Assembly: GCA_964607315.1 (NCBI GenBank)
Contig: CAZSKA010000104.1
Span: 1 to 12,265 of the forward strand
Direction: 5' to 3'
Length of the DNA: 12,265 nt
Origin: JAHDFB01 sp964607315
Lineage (GTDB): Bacteria; Bacteroidota; Bacteroidia; Chitinophagales; Saprospiraceae
Part shown: positions 1-6,564 of the stretch, piece after piece
Layout of the letters: each line of letters starts with the position of its first letter
Position numbering within the stretch: position 1 is the stretch's first letter
Program-made: the position numbers and the translations under genes
Notes under the pieces: model-generated
Databases searched by the model: none
Told to the model about the DNA's origin: nothing
The model's input: only the letters and a program-made list of their open reading frames with translations

Positions 1-1
1 T

Positions 2-169
2 GAAAGATTAAGTAAAAAGAAATGCGACATTATGGAGTTAAATTGGTATTACTTCCATTTTTATCGTGATGTGGTAAATTTAGCAAATAGAAAACGCAAA
101 ACTAGATTCATAATGTTTTTTGTATCAAATTGCATTAAATGTAAGCTCAGTCGTTATTTTAAAAAATAA
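2..169 (+). CDS. C-terminal end of an unrecognised protein (5' truncated by window edge)
   Basis: An open frame enters from the left edge and runs 55 codons to a TAA at 167-169. The visible end is strongly basic and aromatic, with a YYFHFYRD stretch, then NRKRKTRF, and a KLSRYFKK terminus. Basic, Tyr-rich tails of this kind are common at the C-termini of family 2 glycosyltransferases in Bacteroidota, but the fragment is too short to assign and no catalytic motif is visible. The gene converges on the minus-strand operon that starts downstream. The A-rich hairpin at 160-200 directly follows its stop codon but is oriented to terminate the opposite strand. That this is a real gene is likely; its function is not known from what can be seen. 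Confidence 0.55.
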   Translation, partial: ERLSKKKCDIMELNWYYFHFYRDVVNLANRKRKTRFIMFFVSNCIKCKLSRYFKK

Positions 170-200
170 AAAAAGAGACGACCTAATTGTAGATCGCCTC
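160..200 (-). terminator. Intrinsic terminator of the minus-strand 233-3209 operon
   Basis: Bases 175-200 form an imperfect hairpin: GAG/CTC, a mismatch, CGA/TCG, a mismatch, then CT/AG around a six-base loop. On the minus strand it is followed by a long T-tract (the A-run at 160-174 read in reverse). This is a classic rho-independent arrangement 33 bases past the last minus-strand stop codon. It separates that operon from the converging plus-strand gene ending at 169. Confidence 0.75.
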
Positions 201-232
201 ATTATTACTTGTCAAGCAAAAGCTTCAGTTGT

Positions 233-915
233 TTACTTAGTTAACCTATACTTGTATGTCAACATAAACCTCTGCATTCGATGAGAATAAAATACCCTTT
301 CAAAATTTAAAATATTTACCCAGTGACTAGTTTTTCCACCGTATAGAAATTGAAATTCTAGATTAAATTTTTCAAATTCAGCTTCAATACCATACTTGTA
401 AAACCCATTTAGAGCATAAAAAGTACGATGTTTTGAGTTATCAAAAACTTCAATTCCTTGATCAGAAATAATCCATCTTTCAAGTGGTATAAATAATTCT
501 ATACCAACACAAAAGTTTAGATTTTTGTAAATATTAACTTTAGTATTTAATTCCGGTCCAAGAGATATATTTACGTGCTTAGCATTTTCTAATAATTCAG
601 TGAATGAAGGATTTGCAATCGTATCTGCAACAAATTGGTTCATGTAAGCGAAATTGCATCCTAATTCAAAATTAAGTCTTTCTTAAAGAATTTTGGATTA
701 TAATTATATACTGCTCCAATTGAAGCGATTTTAGTTCTAAAAAATCTAAATTTCTGAGACTCAAGTTGTATGCCAGGCGCACCTGGAGATACATTGTAAG
801 GATACGAATAGTTATATGGATTTTCTATACCTACATTAGCTTGTAAATATAGTTGTCCATTTAATCCTATTGAAAAGCAAAACAATAAGCTAAATATTAA
901 AGGTTTTAATGGCAT
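233..915 (-). pseudogene. Small outer-membrane beta-barrel protein, split by an apparent frameshift
   Basis: Two adjacent minus-strand frames read as one protein. The upstream part (915-661, 84 codons) starts at ATG and has a signal peptide: a short basic start, then a hydrophobic stretch ending near GLNGQ. The downstream part (to 233, 136 codons from its first ATG) has alternating hydrophobic and polar strands and ends RFMLTYKYRLTK, like the closing strand of a Bacteroidota outer-membrane barrel. The second frame stays open upstream of that ATG, reading RLNFELGCNFAYMNQF, itself a plausible barrel strand. Restoring one base near the AAGAAAGAC run (about 680-690) would fuse the two into a protein of about 226 aa. 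Alternatives are a sequencing error, a true inactivating deletion, or a -1 ribosomal slip. It lies 29 bases downstream of the coiled-coil gene and is probably last in that operon. Confidence 0.65.
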
Positions 916-944
916 AGTCTAAATCTCAATTGCGAGAAAGGAAA

Positions 945-1229
945 TTATTCCATCTCATTAATTTTTATTATCAAATCCTTAAGAGCTGCTTTTTCAGCTT
1001 CTAATTGACCAACTGATTTATTTTGTTGTAAGGCTGTATTCTCGTAATTTTTAGCAGCTAGGCTAATTGTTTCTTTTAACAATTCGAGATTAGGATAAAG
1101 CTCCTGAATAACTTTAAGTTCTCGGCGTAAGATACCATTATCCATTTTACCTTCTCTTATCAAAGTAACTTGATCTAAAACAACTGAACCATCTTCTTGA
1201 ATGAAAGGTGTTTTGTAGTAAATGCGCAT
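945..1229 (-). CDS. Small cytoplasmic protein with C-terminal coiled coil
   Basis: Encodes 94 residues from an ATG. I do not recognise the family. Residues 1-45 look like a small mixed alpha/beta segment (MRIYYKTPFIQEDGSVV, then a basic helix). Residues about 48-94 are heptad-like and rich in Leu, Lys and Glu (LELLKETISLAAKNYENTAL, then QLEAEKAALKDLIIKI), consistent with a coiled coil. No signal peptide or membrane helix is seen. The start codon lies only five bases beyond the stop of the membrane-protein gene before it (1235-1780), so the two are almost certainly co-transcribed and may be translationally coupled. A role as adaptor or partner of the repeat protein or membrane protein in the same operon is possible, but nothing in the sequence proves it. 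Confidence 0.75.
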   Translation of the reverse strand: MRIYYKTPFIQEDGSVVLDQVTLIREGKMDNGILRRELKVIQELYPNLELLKETISLAAKNYENTALQQNKSVGQLEAEKAALKDLIIKINEME

Positions 1230-1234
1230 ATTGT

Positions 1235-1780
1235 TTAATTTTTTTTGTGAAAAAAGTGAAAGGTAGCTCCCATTTCTTCAGCGAATAAACTTTTATCTTC
1301 GTAAACGAGACCAATGAGTTCTGCACCAACAGGATGAGTTTTCCAAATCAAATCTTCTTTATAATGTAAATCTTTTGTTCTTGTTTTACCATTTCCATCT
1401 TCAAATTCGACTTTAATGGTGTAGTCTTTACGAGGAGAAGGAAATGCAGTTTTTTTATTTGTATTGAAAATGGACATTGTCCTATGATGACTAATTACTT
1501 CAGCTTTAATTGCTTTCCCTTGATGGTAACAAATGTCTCTAACTTTCACAGTTTTATTAATATGATACCTAAAAAGAAGACCAATTATTAAAATCGCTAT
1601 AGCAAGAATATATGGAAATGGAAAGCGTATTTTTACTATACAAAAAACAAGTAGAAGTGCGCCTACAGAAAGTAATCCGTAAGAATATAATTTATAAACT
1701 CCTAACCCTTCAGATAAAGTAGCACCAAATGTACTTAGGTCTCTTGGTAATGTTTCAGAAATAAATAATCGATCTAGCAT
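1235..1780 (-). CDS. Two-helix membrane protein with DUF3592-like soluble domain
   Basis: Predicted 181 residues. I chose the ATG at 1778-1780, not the longer frame reaching 1915, because the extra 45 residues would be read out of frame through the 33-base repeats of the neighbouring gene. The chosen start also leaves a 10-base gap after that gene's stop. Two adjacent hydrophobic helices (about residues 33-53 and 56-73) flank a short basic hinge, IRFPFPY. The remaining hundred or so residues look like a beta-rich domain: a G-x-A-x-x-A-E-V start, a VEFEDGNGKTRT hairpin, then VGAELIGLVYED. That layout resembles DUF3592-type membrane proteins; the match is by pattern only. Sitting directly behind a large signal-less repeat protein, it could be a membrane partner or an immunity protein, which is inference. 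Confidence 0.72.
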   Translation of the reverse strand: MLDRLFISETLPRDLSTFGATLSEGLGVYKLYSYGLLSVGALLLVFCIVKIRFPFPYILAIAILIIGLLFRYHINKTVKVRDICYHQGKAIKAEVISHHRTMSIFNTNKKTAFPSPRKDYTIKVEFEDGNGKTRTKDLHYKEDLIWKTHPVGAELIGLVYEDKSLFAEEMGATFHFFHKKN

Positions 1781-1790
1781 AGGGGCAAAG

Positions 1791-3209
1791 TTAATCGAAT
1801 AATCCGGTAAAGCTGTCCCAAGCGTTAGAAGCTGCAGAAGTTCCTGAATCCCAAGCACTACTAGCAGCATTAGTTGTGGAATTCCATGCTGAAGAAGCTG
1901 CTGAAGCTCCTGCATTTGCTACATTACTAGCTGTTTCAGTTGTTGCATCCCAAGCATTGCTAGCAGCATTAGAAGTAGTGTCCCAAGCGTTAGAAGCTGC
2001 AGAAGTTCCCGCATTCCAGGCGTTACTAGCTGTTTCAGTTGTTGCATCCCAAGCACTGCTTGCTTTGTCTCCAACCCAACTTGCCCCGTTACTTACTCCT
2101 TGTTTAGTACTATCCCATCTATCACTTGCCCAATTACTTGCTCCTTCCCAAGCATTACCTGCCTGTTCTCCAGCCCAACTAACACCACTACTTATTCCAT
2201 CTTTCGCCCCATTCCATGCGTCACTCGCTAAACCTTTCGCCCCATTCCATTTGTCACTAGCCCAATTAGTAGCTCCATTCCATGCATCAGAAGCAAGACC
2301 TTTAGCTCCATCCCATGCATCAGAAGCAAGACCTTTAGCTCCATCCCAAGCATCACTTGCCAAACCTGAAACTCCTCCAGTAAAATAATTAACACCTGAA
2401 ACCTGTCCTGAAAGTGGATTTGTCCTGTTTAGTTCCCATCCTCTTTGTAGATAGTTATATCCTGGTCCTATACCGTGTGCGTTCAATAAATATCCAGCAG
2501 CATCATGAACTGAACCATGCATTACAATAGGATTGTTTTTGTCCCAATCAGAAATAGCATCATTACCTGGCCCAACAGCACCACCCGTAGGACTTATAAG
2601 AGCGCCAAATACAGGATCGATATCAAATACATCACCAATAGCCATACCAAATCTTAATTGACTTGTAGATCCCATAAAATCTGGATGCTCTTCTGTATTT
2701 AATAGAGGAGATACGCCTTCATGGTCATTAGCAGCTCCTCTTGCCTCACCAGCATTTTTTATTTCTTGCATACGTCCATACTGAGATTTCACTTCTTCAA
2801 TATCTAAACCTCTTAGTTCTGCGATAGTCTGTAAATGTGGCATAACTTCATCTACCGAAGGAAAAGTCAAACCCTCCTCATTTCTTGTTCCTTGAATAGC
2901 AGTCATTGCTTCATTAAGTAATACATTATCTGCACCTTGAAATTCAGCGTTCATCATTTCATCGCGCATGCGGCTTTCATCAAAAACAGGATTGTTAACA
3001 GCACCTAATCCCGAATCTGTTTCAACTTGCTCTTCACCTCGGAAAAGATCTTGAACTGTGTCGTTCGGTCCAGCAGAAGTATTGTTTGCTGCTGAAATGC
3101 CATATGGAGGAGGAGAAAATGAAACTCCGCTAGAGGAAGTGCTTGAATTCGCTGAAGACTTCGAAGTGTCATTTTGTAATTGTGGAATTTTATCTTTTTC
3201 GTCTCCCAT
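1791..3209 (-). CDS. Repeat protein: Gly/His-Asp domain plus seventeen 11-residue amphipathic repeats
   Basis: Predicted 472 residues with an ATG start and no signal peptide. Residues 1-50 are a low-complexity Ser/Asn/Asp tail containing FSPPPYGISA, which recalls the short Pro-aromatic N-terminal tails of proteins tied to Bacteroidota contractile injection and polymorphic toxin loci. Residues 80-165 are helical and acidic. Residues 187-262 form a Gly-rich domain with DPVFGALISPTGG, GPGNDAISDW, HGSVHDAAGYLLNAHGIGPG and YNYL. The HD-x-x-GY core (H235, D236) resembles the His-Asp centre of phospholipase A2-like proteins, but this is my reading and no calcium loop or disulfides are seen. Residues 282-468 are exactly seventeen 11-residue units of the type GLASDAWDGAK, later ETASNAWNAGT. 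Eleven-residue periodicity gives a continuous amphipathic helix, as in LEA and apolipoprotein-like lipid-binding proteins. The gene heads a minus-strand operon. It could be a membrane-active effector, a structural tether or a desiccation-type protein. Confidence 0.8.
   Translation of the reverse strand: MGDEKDKIPQLQNDTSKSSANSSTSSSGVSFSPPPYGISAANNTSAGPNDTVQDLFRGEEQVETDSGLGAVNNPVFDESRMRDEMMNAEFQGADNVLLNEAMTAIQGTRNEEGLTFPSVDEVMPHLQTIAELRGLDIEEVKSQYGRMQEIKNAGEARGAANDHEGVSPLLNTEEHPDFMGSTSQLRFGMAIGDVFDIDPVFGALISPTGGAVGPGNDAISDWDKNNPIVMHGSVHDAAGYLLNAHGIGPGYNYLQRGWELNRTNPLSGQVSGVNYFTGGVSGLASDAWDGAKGLASDAWDGAKGLASDAWNGATNWASDKWNGAKGLASDAWNGAKDGISSGVSWAGEQAGNAWEGASNWASDRWDSTKQGVSNGASWVGDKASSAWDATTETASNAWNAGTSAASNAWDTTSNAASNAWDATTETASNVANAGASAASSAWNSTTNAASSAWDSGTSAASNAWDSFTGLFD
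1806..2366 (-). repeat. 33-bp tandem repeat array (17 units) inside the repeat-protein gene
   Basis: The coding repeats give seventeen 33-base units in perfect register. Two adjacent units, 2281-2313 and 2314-2346, are base-for-base identical, which points to a recent duplication. Higher-order copies are also visible: a stretch of about 31 bases is identical at 1926 and 2025 (99 bases apart, three units), and one of about 30 bases at 1815 and 1980 (165 bases apart, five units). The array therefore probably grows and shrinks by slippage or unequal recombination while keeping the reading frame. Confidence 0.88.
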
Positions 3210-3417
3210 TATGAATTCAATTAGTTTTTATAATAGCAAGATAAGACATAAATCTTGATATTTCAAGGGCTAACTGCAAATGAATAAAATTTAAAAATCT
3301 TATTCTGATATTTTTAAATAAACTTAAAGCTTATATCATATATTTTATGAAATGTTTCTCTAAATTTACTACATTTATACATGATTAATTTACATCTAAA
3401 ACTTCAATTAGTATATT

Positions 3418-4884
3418 ATGAAACCAACTTTAATTTTTCTTTTTTTTATTAGTTTTTTTTCAATAAATGGTCAAAATTTTACAGAATTAGTGCCTTCGCC
3501 CTTCATAAAAGTAGGTGCTTCAGCTGCGGCAATTGGTGATGTGAATGGAGATGGCTTTGATGATGTTTTTTTAATAGGAGCGACTTTTTTTATGGGAAAT
3601 CAATTTTTAGCAGAGCTCTATCTAAATGATGGAAATGGCAGTTTTGTTCCTTCTAATGATACTGTTTTTTTAGATATGGCATTTAGTGAAGCTGAGTTTT
3701 TTGATTTTGAAGGAGATGGAGATCTTGATTTATTAGTGACAGGAAGACTTTTTAATAATAATTCTTCTGACGTTGAAACAAAACTCTATATTAATGATGG
3801 TAATGGAAATTTTGAGGTGTCGCTTGAGAGCCCATTTGGAAAATTGACAAGAGGTACAATAAATTTCATTGATTTTAATAATGATGGTTTAAAAGATCTA
3901 TTTTTAGCAGGTTTGTTATTTGTAGATAGCTATTCAGATTTAAAACCTATATCTACTATATTTTTTAATGAAGGAGGAGGAAATTATGTTGAAATGGAAG
4001 ATTCTCCATTTTTTATTCCCTTAAATTCTAAAAGTATTTCATTTTCAGATATTAATGGTGACCTTATACCAGATGTGTTGATTGCTGGAACTAATACTAT
4101 TTTATACCTAAGTAATGGAACCAATGGTTATATAGAGTCCACAAACGAATTAGAGTCAGCGCAACTTGGTACTGCAGATTTTTTTGATGTTAATAATGAT
4201 GGTTTTGATGATATATTGCTAACTGGGGTATCAGCGGTAGACGATATTCGGAAAATGAGTTTATATATTAACGACGGTCTAGGCAGTTTTAATTTAAAAG
4301 AAGATTCTGGTCTTGAGGGTGTCTGGTTTTCGGCAGTAGGATTTATTGATTTAAATAATGATGAAATAAAGGATTTACTGGTTTTAGGGCAAAGTGTTGA
4401 CGAATATATAAGATCTATTGCATATTACAATGATGGTGAAGGAAATTTTACCTCTGATTTTTTCGATCCTTTTAAAGGATCATTTGATGGTACTCTTGAT
4501 ATTGGGGACTTTAATAATGATGGAAAAGAGGATATAATTTTTACAGGTCATGACCAGGGTTTTGCTGGTAGCTCTGCACTTTGCTATAATAACACGATCT
4601 CTTCTAATCAAGAATTGAAAGCTTCTCAAATAAATCAGTTTAGCATATTTCCAAACCCCTCCAGCGGTTCAGATGTAATAATAAACTATGAAGGCTCGGA
4701 ATCGGGTAAGGTAAGTGTGAAGGTGATTAATATGAATGGAGTGTTAGTTCATGAACAAAAAGATAATTTATCTGGAAGTAGAAAAGACATATTCTTAAGA
4801 TCAGGAGATCTAAGTTCAGGTATGTATCTCGTTGAATTTCACACTGAAAGTAATAAAGAAGTAATTAAATTACTTGTAAAATAG
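3418..4884 (+). CDS. Secreted FG-GAP/VCBS beta-propeller protein with T9SS type A sorting domain
   Basis: Encodes 488 residues from an ATG. Residues 1-19 form a signal peptide (Lys, a Phe/Ile/Leu-rich core, then a SINGQ cleavage region). Seven FG-GAP/VCBS units follow, each with an Asp/Asn-rich calcium-binding loop and a beta strand: IGDVNGDGFDDVFLIG (residue 39), FFDFEGDGDLDLLVTG (94), FIDFNNDGLKDLFLAG (150), FSDINGDLIPDVLIAG (209), FFDVNNDGFDDILLTG (255), FIDLNNDEIKDLLVLG (309) and IGDFNNDGKEDIIFTG (362). Seven units fit a closed seven-bladed propeller. Residues 404-488 are a T9SS type A C-terminal domain (FSIFPNPSSG, then VKVINMNGVLV, GMYLVEF and a KLLVK end). By family knowledge, such proteins cross the inner membrane by Sec, are exported by the type IX system and are anchored or released at the surface. 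No catalytic domain is visible, so adhesion or ligand binding is the best guess. It stands alone, with no same-strand neighbour. Confidence 0.93.
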   Translation: MKPTLIFLFFISFFSINGQNFTELVPSPFIKVGASAAAIGDVNGDGFDDVFLIGATFFMGNQFLAELYLNDGNGSFVPSNDTVFLDMAFSEAEFFDFEGDGDLDLLVTGRLFNNNSSDVETKLYINDGNGNFEVSLESPFGKLTRGTINFIDFNNDGLKDLFLAGLLFVDSYSDLKPISTIFFNEGGGNYVEMEDSPFFIPLNSKSISFSDINGDLIPDVLIAGTNTILYLSNGTNGYIESTNELESAQLGTADFFDVNNDGFDDILLTGVSAVDDIRKMSLYINDGLGSFNLKEDSGLEGVWFSAVGFIDLNNDEIKDLLVLGQSVDEYIRSIAYYNDGEGNFTSDFFDPFKGSFDGTLDIGDFNNDGKEDIIFTGHDQGFAGSSALCYNNTISSNQELKASQINQFSIFPNPSSGSDVIINYEGSESGKVSVKVINMNGVLVHEQKDNLSGSRKDIFLRSGDLSSGMYLVEFHTESNKEVIKLLVK

Positions 4885-4932
4885 AATAAAGTTGTTTTAA
4901 AATTTTAATTCGCTTGTTAGAATTTAATTTCG

Positions 4933-4952
4933 AAAACCAGTCGAATGGTTTT
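4933..4952 (+). terminator. Weak hairpin downstream of the FG-GAP gene
   Basis: AAAACCA and TGGTTTT form a seven-base-pair stem with a six-base loop, about 50 bases past the stop codon. The T-tract is inside the stem and is followed by GAGAG, so termination would be inefficient. It is the best candidate terminator or mRNA 3'-end stabiliser I see for this gene. Confidence 0.35.
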
Positions 4953-5000
4953 GAGAGTTAATTCTGGATTGAAATGGTAGTTCTAGTAACATCTTTATTT

Positions 5001-5046
5001 AAAAAAATACTACTCAACCTTATGCTATTTTGGTATGAGTAGTATT
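5001..5046 (-). terminator. Intrinsic terminator for the DUF1761 gene
   Basis: AATACTACTCA (5006-5016) and TGAGTAGTATT (5036-5046) are perfect 11-base inverted repeats. Three further inner pairs (ACC/GGT) form across a one-base bulge. On the minus strand the hairpin runs into at least seven T residues (the A-run at 5001-5007), 24 bases beyond the stop codon at 5070. On the plus strand only a short TTCTTT follows, so it may also act weakly on the converging FG-GAP transcript. Confidence 0.8.
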
Positions 5047-5069
5047 CTTTAGTCGTTGTAATATTTATA

Positions 5070-5495
5070 TTATTTCTTTTTAAATAAGCCTATTATTCCT
5101 CCTAGTAAGGCTAGTAATATTACAATATAAACACCATCATATAAAGATGCTTCTACCGGATTAAAAGCAAATAGATTCGTTACAAATCTATCAATACATG
5201 CAACAGCTCCTACTGCTACTCCTATCATTGCACCTTTTGCAAATCCCCACATATTAGTCTTCCCAATTATCCAGGCTAAAATAAGAGCATAAATAATCAT
5301 AGAGACAGCATTCAGAATCATTGGCATCGCAGAAGATTCTACCTTCACGCCGTTCTTTTTAAATACATCACCATCCATTGTAAGACCATTTACAGATGCC
5401 CATGCATCTTGAAATAAAGCTCCATACCATAAAAAGCCAAATCCCATGCCTACTACTAAGCAAATAGGGATTGCTAACCAGTTTAGTTGTTTCAT
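5070..5495 (-). CDS. DUF1761 family small integral membrane protein
   Basis: Encodes 141 residues with an ATG start. About four hydrophobic helices are visible, near residues 7-27, 57-77, 85-105 and 118-138. The first helix ends in the family-typical GFLWYGALFQDAW (residues 20-32), where a Gly-Trp-Tyr-Gly-x-Leu-Phe stretch is followed by a conserved Trp. The length is normal for DUF1761. The family's function is unknown; its members are small inner-membrane proteins. The gene lies 49 bases downstream of the HMA-MauE gene on the same strand, with a short inverted repeat between them, so it may be the second gene of that operon or have its own control. Its terminator follows directly. Confidence 0.82.
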   Translation of the reverse strand: MKQLNWLAIPICLVVGMGFGFLWYGALFQDAWASVNGLTMDGDVFKKNGVKVESSAMPMILNAVSMIIYALILAWIIGKTNMWGFAKGAMIGVAVGAVACIDRFVTNLFAFNPVEASLYDGVYIVILLALLGGIIGLFKKK

Positions 5496-5518
5496 ATAAT
5501 TTGTTTTGGTTTTAAAAA

Positions 5519-5537
5519 TTTAGAATATAATTCTAAA
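5519..5537 (-). repeat. Perfect inverted repeat between the HMA-MauE and DUF1761 genes
   Basis: TTTAGAAT and ATTCTAAA are perfect 8-base arms separated by ATA. On the minus strand the hairpin is followed by AATTTTTAAAA, so it could be a weak terminator or attenuator after the HMA-MauE gene. Its symmetry and position 24 bases before the DUF1761 start would also suit an operator. I cannot decide between these. Confidence 0.45.
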
Positions 5538-5544
5538 GAACAGC

Positions 5545-6252
5545 CTAAATATAATATAAAAATGCGGAAATAGCCATCAAGATCATAATGGCATTTTCTA
5601 TGAATGTAGCCTCTGTCATAGGTAAATTTAATGTTGTACCTAAGCAGGCGCATTTGATTTTCTTCTTAGATAATAATGTTCTACTGACACCCACTGTCGT
5701 GATTCCAAGAATCACTATTGTGATAATTAATGCAATCTGAATATTCCATCTAAATAGAAACATGAGACCTAAACCAAGTTCTAAGAAAGGATAAATCAAA
5801 CCATAAGCTGGTAAACGGCCAGCTAAGGGATCGTACATTGCAAAAGAACTAGCAAAGCCTTTAATGTCTAATATTTTGAAAAAAGAAAAGACAATAAAAA
5901 ATAAACCCATGAATTCCATCATGAATCCTTGCAGACTAAAATCCTTGAAATGAATAAGAAAGCTAGCAACAGCAATATACCCAAGAATTAAAAATAATGG
6001 CTTAAGTTGAGCTAATTTAGAAGACTCATTATCCTTGGTATTGTCTATTTTATCATCTGAAACACGATATTTATCTGCTAATGATTCTTGAATTTTTTCA
6101 ACTTCTAAATAATTGTCTAATTCAATAATCGCCTGCTTTTTATCCAGATTAACTTTTGCAGATCGATAGCCCGGAAGAGAAGATAAACCCTTCTCCACGG
6201 CATGCTTGCATCCATTGCAGGTCATGCCCTCTATTGTATATTTGAATTTCAA
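5545..6252 (-). CDS. HMA metal-binding domain fused to a MauE/DoxX-like membrane module
   Basis: Encodes 235 residues. Residues 1-65 are a heavy-metal-associated (HMA) domain with the copper-chaperone signature GMTCNGC (C12, C15). After a charged linker (66-82), about five membrane helices follow, near residues 84-101, 110-128, 150-167, 171-189 and 218-234. They have the layout of MauE/DoxX-type redox-associated membrane proteins, including a paired-cysteine KCACLG loop (C201, C203). Family knowledge links HMA domains to Cu(I) or other soft-metal binding, and MauE-like proteins to disulfide chemistry. Metal-dependent redox work at the inner membrane is a reasonable inference. The start is a TTG at 6250-6252: an in-frame TAA lies immediately upstream, AGGA sits about five bases before it, and the next ATG would cut the domain at its Cys motif. 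It probably leads an operon with the DUF1761 gene. Confidence 0.85.
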   Translation of the reverse strand: MKFKYTIEGMTCNGCKHAVEKGLSSLPGYRSAKVNLDKKQAIIELDNYLEVEKIQESLADKYRVSDDKIDNTKDNESSKLAQLKPLFLILGYIAVASFLIHFKDFSLQGFMMEFMGLFFIVFSFFKILDIKGFASSFAMYDPLAGRLPAYGLIYPFLELGLGLMFLFRWNIQIALIITIVILGITTVGVSRTLLSKKKIKCACLGTTLNLPMTEATFIENAIMILMAISAFLYYI

Positions 6253-6272
6253 TTATCCTATAATTTAATTTC

Positions 6273-6289
6273 TTTGGGTTTAACCCAAA
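6273..6289 (-). promoter_or_regulatory. Palindromic operator candidate upstream of the HMA-MauE gene
   Basis: TTTGGGTT, a central T, and AACCCAAA form a perfect 8-1-8 palindrome 20 bases before the TTG start. It overlaps CAAAACTA (6286-6293), which on the minus strand reads TAGTTTTG and fits the Bacteroidota -7 form TAnnTTTG. No good -33 TTTG is present at the usual distance. A repressor or metal sensor bound here would cover the promoter, but which protein would do so is unknown. Confidence 0.4.
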
Positions 6290-6400
6290 ACTAGGGACAA
6301 AGTTCGATAATTTTTATATCCCACCTTCTAAACAACAAGTAATTAAATATAAAGCTTTAAAAAATGCTCGCATTATTCGTTTAATAAAAATAATTTCACG

Positions 6401-6408
6401 TAAATTTG
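6401..6408 (+). promoter_or_regulatory. Bacteroidota-type -7 element for the tRNA-Arg gene
   Basis: TAAATTTG matches the Bacteroidota -7 consensus TAnnTTTG exactly and ends 15 bases before the tRNA. That would place transcription start within a few bases of the mature 5' end, as is common for tRNA genes. The upstream -33 region (about 6377-6382) is T-rich but has no clean TTTG. Confidence 0.55.
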
Positions 6409-6423
6409 CGCCCCGAGAATAAT

Positions 6424-6497
6424 GGCCCAGTAGCTCAGCTGGATAGAGCAACAGACTTCTAATCTGTAGGTCCCAGGTTCGAATCCTGGCTGGGTCA
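6424..6497 (+). tRNA. tRNA-Arg (anticodon UCU)
   Basis: A full cloverleaf folds over 74 bases. The acceptor stem is GGCCCAG (6424-6430) with CTGGGTC (6490-6496), including one G-T pair, and the discriminator is A6497. The D arm contains AGCTCAGCTGGATAGAGC. The anticodon stem ACAGA/TCTGT (6451-6455, 6463-6467) encloses the loop CTTCTAA with anticodon TCT at 6458-6460, which reads AGA. The T arm is CCAGG TTCGAAT CCTGG. The CCA end is not encoded, as the next bases are CTT. It stands alone and is followed by an intrinsic terminator. No integration or att duplication is seen next to it. Confidence 0.96.
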
Positions 6498-6505
6498 CTT
6501 TCTAG

Positions 6506-6541
6506 AAAGAGCTTTTCAATATATTGACTAGCTCTTTTTTT
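6506..6541 (+). terminator. Intrinsic terminator of the tRNA-Arg gene
   Basis: AAAGAGCT (6506-6513) and AGCTCTTT (6530-6537) form a perfect 8-base-pair stem that runs directly into a T-tract. It starts nine bases after the mature tRNA end. It also faces the minus-strand PEGA-like gene ending at 6565 and may serve both. Confidence 0.85.
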
Positions 6542-6564
6542 ATTTTATTTAATAAGTAAAAACG

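Noticed and set aside
1147..1329. Minus-strand 60-codon frame across the junction of two operon genes
   Set aside because: It overlaps both neighbours out of frame and is low in complexity.
1781..1915. Upstream extension of the two-helix membrane protein into the repeats
   Set aside because: The added 45 residues are an out-of-frame reading of the neighbouring gene's repeats. An ATG at 1778-1780 gives normal operon spacing.
1876..2388. A 170-codon plus-strand frame opposite the repeat array
   Set aside because: It is an antisense shadow: a 33-base repeat free of stops in one antisense frame stays open through all units. The product is a monotonous Ala/Leu/Pro string with no start context.
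3058..3258. Short plus-strand frame opposite the start of the repeat protein
   Set aside because: It overlaps the minus-strand coding region antisense and shows no domain or start signal.
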